Source of the DNA: Gemmatimonadota bacterium
GTDB lineage: Bacteria > Gemmatimonadota > Gemmatimonadetes > Longimicrobiales > Gaopeijiaceae
Assembly (NCBI GenBank): GCA_022827345.1
Contig: JAJDTB010000011.1
Span: 45,815-109,814, forward strand
Reading direction: 5' to 3'
Length of the DNA stretch: 64,000 nucleotides
This document shows, one piece after another, positions 27,745 through 35,014 of the stretch. Within the stretch, counting starts at the first letter, position 1, and each line of letters begins with the position of its first letter. A program made the translations under genes and the position numbers. The notes under the pieces are model-generated. The model made no database searches. It saw only the letters and a program-made list of their open reading frames with translations, and was not told the DNA's origin.

Positions 27745-28584
27745 CTAGAAGCGTTGTGCGGGGAGCGTCAACGCGCCGCTGAGCCACAGGTAGTCCTCCG
27801 GTGACAGCTGCTCCGGACGCACGGTCGGCGACAGCGTCCGGGCCGCGAGCACATCGCGGATGGAAGACGCCGGACAGCGCAGATCCGGGTGTCGGCGCAG
27901 GATCGTTCCGAGCTGCTTGCGCCTCCAGGAAAAGGCGGCCCGCGTGAGCGCGCGGACCCGGGCGGCTTCCTCGATCGTCACGCGCGGCGGATCCCTGGGT
28001 GTGATGCGAATCGCGGCCGAATCCACGCGCGGCACCGGCCTGAAGGCCTGGCGCGGGACCTTGCACACCTTCGCCACGCGCGCGTGGACGGCGACTCCCA
28101 CCGAGAGGGCGCCGTAGACGCGCGTACCGGGCCCCGACATGATTCGCGCCGCGACTTCGGCCTGCACCGTGAGCACGATGTCCGCCGGGCAGGGCAGCTG
28201 CAGCAGGCGGAAGATGATGGGCGTCGTGATGTTGTACGGGATGTTGCCCACGACCCGGGTGCGGCCCCAGTCGGCGGTGAGCGAGGAGAGGTCGACCGAG
28301 AGGATGTCGCCGTGCACGACCGTGACGCGGGGGTCGCCTTCGTAGCGCGCGGCCAGCGTGGCGGCGAGGTGGTCGTCGAGTTCGACGGCGGTGACGGGGG
28401 CCCCGGAACTCGCGAGGTGGTCGGTGAGCGCGCCATGCCCGGGCCCGATCTCCAGGATGGACTCCCCTTCCCCGATGGCCCCGGTCGCAGCCTCGGCAAT
28501 CTTGCGCTGCAGGTTGGGATCGATGAGGAAGTTCTGCCCGAGCGAGCGCTTGGCGCGTTGGCGCCCCTTCCTGGCGGGACTCAT
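27745..28584 (-). CDS. rsmA: 16S rRNA dimethyladenosine transferase
   Basis: RsmA (KsgA) dimethylates A1518 and A1519 of 16S rRNA late in small-subunit assembly. The 279-residue protein begins MSPARKGRQRAKRSLGQNFL and carries GQNFLIDPNL, the SAM-binding LEIGPGHGALTDHL near residue 45, NIPYNITTPIIF with the NIPY catalytic motif near 116, and FRPVPRVDSAAI near 185. The frame is open further upstream, but ATG 28584 fits the family start. It ends nine bases before the rex start region. Confidence 0.95.
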   Translation of the reverse strand: MSPARKGRQRAKRSLGQNFLIDPNLQRKIAEAATGAIGEGESILEIGPGHGALTDHLASSGAPVTAVELDDHLAATLAARYEGDPRVTVVHGDILSVDLSSLTADWGRTRVVGNIPYNITTPIIFRLLQLPCPADIVLTVQAEVAARIMSGPGTRVYGALSVGVAVHARVAKVCKVPRQAFRPVPRVDSAAIRITPRDPPRVTIEEAARVRALTRAAFSWRRKQLGTILRRHPDLRCPASSIRDVLAARTLSPTVRPEQLSPEDYLWLSGALTLPAQRF

Positions 28585-28645
28585 CCGGGACGATGCGCGG
28601 CGCCGGCGGGCGAGGCGCCGTGCGTCTTGCCGGGTTCGGCGGCGG

Positions 28646-30013
28646 TCATGCGGTGCGCAGAATGACGGCCGTGCGGTCGTCGGCCGGAATCGAGGGCACG
28701 GCTTCCCGGGACATCTCGAAGAGGATGTCGAGGATCTCGCCGGGCGCCCTGGTGCGGTTGGCGGCGACGGTGCGCAGGATCTGCTCTTCGCCGCTGCTGC
28801 GCCGGACGCCGGCAAGCCTGTCCGAGAGACCGTCGGTGAAGAGCAGCAACAGGTCCTCCCCCGGTGACCACCGAGCCGTGCTCTCGCTGTAGGGCGTCTC
28901 CCCGATGCCCATGGGCGGGTCGGTCGCAAAGAGGCGGCGGGCACCCCCGTCCGAACCGATGACGAACGCCGACGGGTGTCCGGCATTCGTGTACGCGATC
29001 CCGGGCCGGCCGGGCGCGAGCACGCAGTAGCAGAGCGACAGGTACATCTCGGTGGACTGCAGTTCGTCGCCGATGGCGCGATCGAGGTACTGCATGACGG
29101 TTGCGGGAGCCGCGCCCTGCTCCGCGTAGATCTCGGCGGCGCTCATCACCAGCGCCATGATCAGGGCGGCGGGGAAGCCGTGTCCGGAGACGTCGCCGAT
29201 CATGATGCCGACCCTTCCCCGGGACAGCTGGATGACCTGGTAGAAGTCGCCGCCGACGGAGGCGGTGGGCACCACGCGGGCCGCGGCCTCGACGCCCGGA
29301 ATGCGCGGGATGGGCGGCAGAAGCTTCAGCTGGAGGTCGTGGGCAAGTTCCATTTCGCGGGACTCCTGCCCGCGCGCCATCTCCTCGCGCAGCCGCCGGT
29401 TCGCCTCGAGGGCAGACGCGAGTGCGGCCCGGTTGGTCTCGGCCTTGCGGGCCAGCAGGGCGGAGCGGGCCACCGTCGCCGCCACGATCCGGGCCGCGGG
29501 GCTGGCGGGGTCCAGGCCCGGGATCGCGAAGTCGAAAGGCGGTTCGGCGTCCTCCACTCCGCCGGCACGCGCCGCGTCGTCGCGCAGCACCAGGGTCACC
29601 GCATTCCCGGCCGAATTGAAGTGGACCTCGTCCATCAGCGCCCGCATCAGGAAGATGCCGCGCCCGTCCGGTCGCATGAGGTTCTCGGGGAGTCGCGGGT
29701 CGGGCACGCGATCGGGATCGAACCCGCGTCCCTCGTCGGCGATGCGCGCCCTGACCTCGCCCGGTTCGACCTCCAGTTCCACCCGGACCCGCCTCTCCGG
29801 ATCGCCCTCGTTGCCGAAGAGCATCGCGTTGGAGAGCGCCTCGGTCAGGCCGACGCGGAAGTTGAAGAGCAGCCGCCGGCGTTCGATGCGGGCGTGGGCG
29901 CAGCACTCGACCGCGTGATCGACCGCTTCCTCGATGACGCCGATACGGTTGGGCAGGTCGAGGACCAGGTCGCCCGCACCGGCAGCGGTCCGGCGAAGGC
30001 CGTCAGCGCTCAT
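28646..30013 (-). CDS. SpoIIE-type PP2C phosphatase with N-terminal HATPase domain
   Basis: The 455-residue protein joins an anti-sigma-kinase-like HATPase domain (about residues 10-140) to a PP2C/SpoIIE phosphatase (about 220-455). The HATPase shows FRVGLTEALSNAMLFGNEGD with the N-box Asn and DEGRGFDPD. The phosphatase shows the metal-binding Asp residues in ASVGGDFYQV and GDVSGHGFPAALIM, then NAGHPSAFVI and LLFTDGLSD. It is encoded just downstream of a STAS-domain gene. Such pairs act in partner-switching control, in which the phosphatase dephosphorylates the STAS protein. The target sigma factor or output is not in the window. A start at 30064 is also possible. Confidence 0.85.
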   Translation of the reverse strand: MSADGLRRTAAGAGDLVLDLPNRIGVIEEAVDHAVECCAHARIERRRLLFNFRVGLTEALSNAMLFGNEGDPERRVRVELEVEPGEVRARIADEGRGFDPDRVPDPRLPENLMRPDGRGIFLMRALMDEVHFNSAGNAVTLVLRDDAARAGGVEDAEPPFDFAIPGLDPASPAARIVAATVARSALLARKAETNRAALASALEANRRLREEMARGQESREMELAHDLQLKLLPPIPRIPGVEAAARVVPTASVGGDFYQVIQLSRGRVGIMIGDVSGHGFPAALIMALVMSAAEIYAEQGAAPATVMQYLDRAIGDELQSTEMYLSLCYCVLAPGRPGIAYTNAGHPSAFVIGSDGGARRLFATDPPMGIGETPYSESTARWSPGEDLLLLFTDGLSDRLAGVRRSSGEEQILRTVAANRTRAPGEILDILFEMSREAVPSIPADDRTAVILRTA

Positions 30014-30100
30014 GGGTCCGCCGGGAGTTGTCCGGGCGCTGCCGGCAATCCGTCGCGAGTGCATCGCCGCCCAAACGCCGCGGGGGATCCTTCCATGCCG

Positions 30101-30430
30101 CTAATCCGCCAGGGCCTCCTCCACGCTGCCCCGAATCGTGAAGAGCGTGTCCAGCTTGGTGAGTTCGAAGAGGCGCATGAGATCATGACTGAGGGAGGTC
30201 AGCTGGAGCGTGCCGTCCACCTCGCGCACTCGTTTGGAAAGGCCGACGAGCACGCCGAGCCCCGAGGAGTCGATGTATCCGGTATGGGCGAAATCGATGA
30301 TGAAGTGACGCGCGCCGCCTGCGAGCTCCTCATGCATCATCTCCTTCAACTCGTGGCGGTTGCCGACGATCAGCTGGCCGTCGACGTCGACGACCAGTGT
30401 GCTCCCGACCCTTCTCACTGTGAACGACAT
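30101..30430 (-). CDS. STAS-domain anti-sigma factor antagonist
   Basis: The 109-residue protein is a single STAS domain: MSFTVRRVGSTLVVDVDGQL, then the phosphorylation-site loop GYIDSSGLGVLVGLSKRVRE with the candidate Ser pair, then LTSLSHDLMRLFELTKLD. GAGG lies a few bases before ATG 30430. In the SpoIIAA/RsbV scheme the unphosphorylated form binds a kinase-type anti-sigma factor. The gene directly precedes the HATPase-SpoIIE phosphatase gene, its likely partner. The 190-bp gap upstream, towards pta, contains a short AT-rich stretch near 30516-30532 that may be its promoter. Confidence 0.9.
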   Translation of the reverse strand: MSFTVRRVGSTLVVDVDGQLIVGNRHELKEMMHEELAGGARHFIIDFAHTGYIDSSGLGVLVGLSKRVREVDGTLQLTSLSHDLMRLFELTKLDTLFTIRGSVEEALAD

Positions 30431-30621
30431 CTGTCCTCTTTCCGGGGAGGCGGCCACTCCAATCCATCGCCTGGAGACCCGGAACGGCCGTCCGGGAACC
30501 GGGTCGCCGGTCGAACAACGAACATAAGCAACCGCGGCGATCCGGGCCGTGCAAGTACGGCGGCCATGTGCGCCGCCCGCCCGGGAGCGCACGGCGTCCC
30601 GGATTCAGCCGCGCCCCGGGT

Positions 30622-31479
30622 TCAGTCGCGTCCTGACATCAGGGCCGTGATCGCGGCGATGTGGACGATGTCGGACACCGACGCGCCTCGCGACAGATCG
30701 TTCATCGGCGCCCCGAGTCCCTGGAGGATCGGGCCCAGCGCCAGCGCCCCCGCCAGCCGCTGCACCAGCTTGTAGGCGATGTTCGCCGCATCGAGCCCGG
30801 GAAATACGAGGACGTTGGCCCTGCCCGCGACCGGGGAGCCCGGCGCCTTGCCGCGCGCCACCTCGGGAACCAGCGCGGCATCCGCCTGCAGTTCGCCGTC
30901 GGCAGCCACATCGGGCTGCAGGGCGCGAAACCGCCTGGCCGCCTCCCTGACCCTCTCGACCGGCCGCCCGCCCGCGCTTCCCAGCGTGGAGTACGAGAGG
31001 AACGCGACCCTGGGCTCGTCGCCCACCACCTGCCGCCGCAACCGGACGGCCTCGCGGGCGATCTCCACGAGCTGCCGCGTGCCGGGCGCGGGGACCACCC
31101 CGGCGTCCGTGAAGGTGAGGACCTCCGTGCCCTTTCCGCGAAACCCGCGCACCTCCATGAAGAAGGAGGAGGACAGGGTCCGGACCCCGTCGCGGAGCCC
31201 CACCACCTTCAGCGCGGTGCGGACCACCTCTGCCGTGGTGTGCGCCGCGCCGGCAACGACCCCATCCACCGCTCCCGCGCGGAGCATCGCCGCAGCACGC
31301 TGCAGTGCGCCCCCCGCATCGGGGTCGCCGCCCTGTCCCCCCACAAATACGGGTTCGACCACCGACTTTCGCGCGAGGATCTCCGCCGCGTCCGCGATCC
31401 GCGGATCGTCACCCTCGGGAAACGCGATTCTGCGGCCCAGCCGCCCCGCGCGCGACTCGAGCTGCTCGGCGAAGGTCAC
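30622..31479 (-). CDS. pta: Phosphate acetyltransferase (short form)
   Basis: Pta interconverts acetyl-CoA and acetyl phosphate. Recognisable segments are FPEGDDPRI near residue 20, DGVVAGAAHTTAEVVRTALK near 72, YSTLGSAGGRP near 165, DGELQADAALVPEVA near 193, KAPGSPVAGRANVLVFP near 210 and NDLSRGASVSDIV near 260 with the active-site Ser-Arg and Asp. At 285 residues it is about 40-45 shorter than the usual 325-335. The missing part lies between VFVGGQGG and the AHTT segment, where homologs have a YxxLRKHKG-like stretch. GTG 31479 overlaps the coaD stop (GTGA). No acetate kinase gene is adjacent. Confidence 0.85.
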   Translation of the reverse strand: MTFAEQLESRAGRLGRRIAFPEGDDPRIADAAEILARKSVVEPVFVGGQGGDPDAGGALQRAAAMLRAGAVDGVVAGAAHTTAEVVRTALKVVGLRDGVRTLSSSFFMEVRGFRGKGTEVLTFTDAGVVPAPGTRQLVEIAREAVRLRRQVVGDEPRVAFLSYSTLGSAGGRPVERVREAARRFRALQPDVAADGELQADAALVPEVARGKAPGSPVAGRANVLVFPGLDAANIAYKLVQRLAGALALGPILQGLGAPMNDLSRGASVSDIVHIAAITALMSGRD

Positions 31480-31973
31480 GAAAAGCGTTGCCGCAACCGC
31501 TTCAGCACCGGGGCCGAGACGAAGCTGCCGACGTCACCGCCGAGTGCGGCCACTTCGCGAACCAGCGACGCCGACAGGAAGGAATTCGCCACGTCGGGCG
31601 CCAGGAAGACGGTCTCGGCGCCGTCCCAGAGTTCGCGGTTCATCTGTGCCATCTGGAATTCGTACTCGAAGTCCGAGACGGCGCGGAGGCCTCGCACGAT
31701 GAACTGGGCATCCATCCGGCGCGCGAAATCCACCAGCAGACCCGAGAACGACACGCACTCGATGCGGCGGTCGTCGGCGAAGACCTCCCGCATGATCTCG
31801 AGGCGCTCGGGCACGGGGAAGAGGTGCCGCTTGGACTGCGACGAAGACTCGGCCACCGCTACGATCAATCGGTCGCAGACGCGGAGCGTGCGTCGCGCCA
31901 CGTCTTCGTGTCCCCGCGTGACCGGGTCGAAGGAGCCGGGGTACACCGCCACGATGGAAGGGGGGGTCGTCAT
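31476..31973 (-). CDS. coaD: Phosphopantetheine adenylyltransferase
   Basis: CoaD catalyses the penultimate step of coenzyme A synthesis. The 165-residue protein shows the nucleotidyltransferase signature VYPGSFDPVTRGHEDV with the TxGH-type motif, then VAVAESSSQSKRHLF and IVRGLRAVSDFEYEFQMA near residue 92. FLSASLVREVAALGGDV near 133 is the ISSTxVRE equivalent. It is linked by 4-bp overlaps to rsmD upstream (ATGA) and pta downstream (GTGA). The rsmD-coaD order is common in bacteria. Confidence 0.96.
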   Translation of the reverse strand: MTTPPSIVAVYPGSFDPVTRGHEDVARRTLRVCDRLIVAVAESSSQSKRHLFPVPERLEIMREVFADDRRIECVSFSGLLVDFARRMDAQFIVRGLRAVSDFEYEFQMAQMNRELWDGAETVFLAPDVANSFLSASLVREVAALGGDVGSFVSAPVLKRLRQRFS

Positions 31974-32509
31974 CGGGAGCCACCTCCTGTGTCTGTCACC
32001 CTGGTGAGGGCGGTGTCGCCGTATATGCGCTGCTCAACGGTAACGTCCGGGGGAAGGGTTTCGCGCCGATCGTGCTCGATCCAGAGTTCCCGGGCAAACG
32101 GCGCGGCGCGGTAGCCGGCCAGAAGCCGGAAGGCGTAGCCATGGTCGTAGGGCGGGTCGGCGAGGGCAAGGTCCCAGGGCGGATCGGGCGGGGTGCGCAG
32201 GTGGCTCATGGCGTCGCCGCGAATGACCGTTGCCGCCGGGCCCGCGTCCAGGGAACGGATGTTCCGTTCGATGGTCCGGATCGCGCGATGGCTCCGCTCG
32301 ACAAAGGTCACGTGGGATGCGCCCCGGCTGAGTGCTTCCAACCCGAGTGCCCCGGAGCCGGCGAAAAGGTCGGCAACCCGGGCCCCGCGGATGCGGTTGC
32401 CAAGGATCGACATCCAGGCCTCGCGCACCCGGTCTGTGGTCGGGCGCACCCCCTTTCCGGGCACCTTCGCCAGCCTTCGGCTCCTCCACTTCCCGGCTAT
32501 GATCCTCAA
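31970..32509 (-). CDS. rsmD: 16S rRNA (guanine966-N2)-methyltransferase
   Basis: The 179-residue RsmD methylates G966 of 16S rRNA. It begins MRIIAGKWRSRRL and shows RPTTDRVREAWMSIL, the SAM-binding DLFAGSGALGLEALSRGA near residue 47 and the catalytic ADPPYDHG near 116. The start is TTG 32509, one base after the recJ stop. No better start is available because the conserved N-terminus begins there. Confidence 0.95.
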   Translation of the reverse strand: MRIIAGKWRSRRLAKVPGKGVRPTTDRVREAWMSILGNRIRGARVADLFAGSGALGLEALSRGASHVTFVERSHRAIRTIERNIRSLDAGPAATVIRGDAMSHLRTPPDPPWDLALADPPYDHGYAFRLLAGYRAAPFARELWIEHDRRETLPPDVTVEQRIYGDTALTRVTDTGGGSR

Positions 32510-32510
32510 G

Positions 32511-34256
32511 TCACGTGGCCGGCCGCATGTCCAGGGCCTTCGCCTCGACCGTCGTATGTCCCTGGTAGGTATTCTCCATGAGGTTGAAGGCCACGTCCAC
32601 CGGGCCGGTGGCCAGAGAGCCCGCGGGGATGGAATCCGCCATGCCGAAGCCGATGCCGTTGAGTCCGGCGCCGTTGTGGGAGATACGGAACTTCAGGTGT
32701 CCGCCCTTCAAGGCCCGGGTCGATTCCAGCCGCACGCCGCGGGCGACAAGTACGGGTTCGGGATTCGCGCGGCCGAAGGGGCCAAGGTACCTGAGGAAAC
32801 GGTTGAAGTCACGATCGATCTGCGGGAGTCCGATTTCCATGTCCCCGCGCAGCTCGGGGACCGGCTCGCCACTCCCCATGGCGCGGCGCGCGGCACCGAG
32901 GAACGCTTCGCGGAATGCGGGGAGCCGATCACGGTGGATGTCGAGTCCCGCCGCCTGGTGGTGGCCACCGAATCGCACCAGGTGGCGGGAGCAGTTCGCG
33001 ATCGCGGCGTGCAGGTCGAAGGAGGGGATCGAGCGCGCGCTCCCGCGTCCCGAGTCGTCGTCGAGGGCGATGACGACCACGGGGCGGTGGACCCGGTCCA
33101 CCAGTCGTGACGCAACGATCCCGATCACCCCCGGATGCCACCCCTCCCCCGCCACGACCACTCCCCGGTCGCCGGCAGGATCGTACTCGGCCCGCATCAC
33201 CTCGAAGGCCTCTTCCGTGACCTGCTTTTCGAGCTTCTTGCGCTGGCGGTTGTCCGCGCCCAACCGGCCCGCGAGCCGGCGTGCCTCGTGCTCGTCGCGC
33301 GTGAGGAGCAATTCCAGCGCCGCGCCGGGGTCGCCCACCCTCCCGGCCGCATTGATCCGGGGCGCCAGGTCGTACGCTATCCGCGTGGAGTCCACGGGCC
33401 GGCCGGTCACGATCCCCGCGTCCGCCATCAGCGCCCTCAGGCCCGGGCGCCCGGTGTCGCCCAGAACGCGGAGTCCGTAGCGGGCCATCGTGCGGTTCTC
33501 GCCCTTCAGGTCGACCTGGTCGGCGATCGTCGCCAGAGCCACGAGATCCAGATGGACCCAGCTCTCGTCCTGCGGTCTGCCGAGAAGCCGCGCCATGATC
33601 TGGCCGATCTTGAAAGCCACACCCGCGCCGCACAGGTGCTTGTTCGGGTACGGGCAGTCGGGCCGGTTGGGATTGACTACGGCGAAGGCGTCGGGAAGAC
33701 GGGAATCCGGCCGGTGATGGTCCGTGACGATGACCGTCATGCCCGCATCTGTGGCCTGGCGGACGGGATCGTGGGCCACGATGCCGCAATCCACGGTGAT
33801 GAGTACGCCCGCGCCCAGCGCTGCCGCGCGCGCCACGCCCGCCGCGGACAGGTCGTAGCCGTGCTGGCGGCGGTCGGGTACGATGGCTTCGGCCCGTCCG
33901 CCCAGCGAGCGTATCCACGAGGTGAGCAGCGCGCTCGCGCAGATGCCGTCAGCGTCGTAGTCGCCGTGGACGACGACCATTTCGCCGCGCTCGACCGCCT
34001 CGGCAAGGCGGCCCGCGGCAGCCCTGGCGTCCAGGAGCCCCCCCGGATCGTGCAGGCCGTTCAGCAGGGGGCGCAGGAAGGACTTGGCGGCTTCCGGCCG
34101 GTCGTAACCCCGGACCGCGAGGAGGTGGCACAGGGCGGGCGGCAGTCGCAGCGCCTGCGAGAGGGCCCGGACGGTTGCCGGTTCAGGGGGCGGAGCGAGT
34201 TTCCAGCGGCGCCGGGGGATGTCGGCGGGCCGCTGCTGCCGGCCGACGGGGCTCAC
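32511..34256 (-). CDS. recJ: Single-stranded-DNA exonuclease RecJ
   Basis: RecJ degrades single-stranded DNA 5' to 3' in recombination and repair. The 581-residue protein shows the DHH-superfamily motifs VVVHGDYDADGICASALL near residue 94, TVDCGIVAHD near 154 and TDHHRPDS near 174. DLVALATIADQVDL lies near 240 and the DHHA1 glycine-rich stretch FGGHHQAAGLDI near 425. The C-terminal OB-like region follows. GTG 34256 overlaps the stop of the upstream zinc-ribbon gene (GTGA). Confidence 0.96.
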   Translation of the reverse strand: MSPVGRQQRPADIPRRRWKLAPPPEPATVRALSQALRLPPALCHLLAVRGYDRPEAAKSFLRPLLNGLHDPGGLLDARAAAGRLAEAVERGEMVVVHGDYDADGICASALLTSWIRSLGGRAEAIVPDRRQHGYDLSAAGVARAAALGAGVLITVDCGIVAHDPVRQATDAGMTVIVTDHHRPDSRLPDAFAVVNPNRPDCPYPNKHLCGAGVAFKIGQIMARLLGRPQDESWVHLDLVALATIADQVDLKGENRTMARYGLRVLGDTGRPGLRALMADAGIVTGRPVDSTRIAYDLAPRINAAGRVGDPGAALELLLTRDEHEARRLAGRLGADNRQRKKLEKQVTEEAFEVMRAEYDPAGDRGVVVAGEGWHPGVIGIVASRLVDRVHRPVVVIALDDDSGRGSARSIPSFDLHAAIANCSRHLVRFGGHHQAAGLDIHRDRLPAFREAFLGAARRAMGSGEPVPELRGDMEIGLPQIDRDFNRFLRYLGPFGRANPEPVLVARGVRLESTRALKGGHLKFRISHNGAGLNGIGFGMADSIPAGSLATGPVDVAFNLMENTYQGHTTVEAKALDMRPAT

Positions 34257-35014
34257 CCGCCGATCGCCGTCTCCGGTGATACGTCCTCCGGCGCTTCCAT
34301 CGGAGCGGTCACGATGACGCCGCAGGCTTCACATCGGACCAGCGGAGCCGAGGTGCGGATTTCGTTCTGAACCTGCAGCGGAATCAGCGAAAAGCACGAC
34401 CCGCAGGCCCCATCCGCCGTCATGGGGGCCACCGCGTCCCGGCGTCCTCCGCGAGCAAGGTTGTCGTAGACCATGAGATAGCGCTTGTCGAGACCGGTCG
34501 CGCACAGTTCGCGCTCGGTCTCGAGCGTTGCGAGCTGGGCGCGCGCGCCTTCCTGCTCTGCCAGGATCTCGCTCTTCCGGGGGCCGACGGCGGACTGTGC
34601 CTCTTCCAGTCCCTCGCGCTGAATCTCGAGCCGGTCCTCGAACCTCCCGATCTGGTCGAGCAGGCTGACGACATCCAGCTCTTCCTGGTCGAGGGCCCGG
34701 CGCACCAGTCCCAACTCGGCCTGAACGGCCGCTTCCTCGCGGATCGTCCGGACCATGTTCAGGCGTTCTTCGAGCCGCTGCACCCGCCCTCGCTTGCCCT
34801 CCGCCGCAAGGCGCAACCGGCGCTCTTCGAGACGAAGTTCGCGGACTCTGTTCGATGTGATTTCCACTTCGTCCGCCAGGCGGCGAACCGGCTCGTCGAC
34901 CGCCGCGATGGTGGCGTCGAAGGACTCGACCTGCTCGCGGGTCTCCCTGATTCGTTGATCAATGGTTTGCAGCTCCAGCAGTCTGCTGGAGACCAGGCCG
35001 GTATCGACCGTCAC
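34253..35014 (-). CDS. Coiled-coil protein with C4-type zinc ribbon
   Basis: The 253-residue protein is mostly a long antiparallel-type coiled coil (about residues 10-180, Glu/Arg/Leu-rich). A zinc ribbon follows, with CGSC near 203 and CEAC near 228, as in the zf-RING_7/DUF164 family (HP0958-like). In Helicobacter that family affects flagellar and mRNA processes, and elsewhere it is undefined. GTG 35014 overlaps the dnaG stop (GTGA) and its own stop overlaps recJ, so it is translated within a replication and repair run. Confidence 0.85.
   Translation of the reverse strand: MTVDTGLVSSRLLELQTIDQRIRETREQVESFDATIAAVDEPVRRLADEVEITSNRVRELRLEERRLRLAAEGKRGRVQRLEERLNMVRTIREEAAVQAELGLVRRALDQEELDVVSLLDQIGRFEDRLEIQREGLEEAQSAVGPRKSEILAEQEGARAQLATLETERELCATGLDKRYLMVYDNLARGGRRDAVAPMTADGACGSCFSLIPLQVQNEIRTSAPLVRCEACGVIVTAPMEAPEDVSPETAIGG

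Noticed and set aside
30413..30426. CTGTGAACGACAT near the STAS gene start, reminiscent of a Rex half-site
   Set aside because: One arm only and imperfect, inside the coding start of the STAS gene.
28976..30775. 599-codon plus-strand frame over the SpoIIE and STAS genes
   Set aside because: Antisense shadow caused by high GC; both genes beneath it have full conserved domains.
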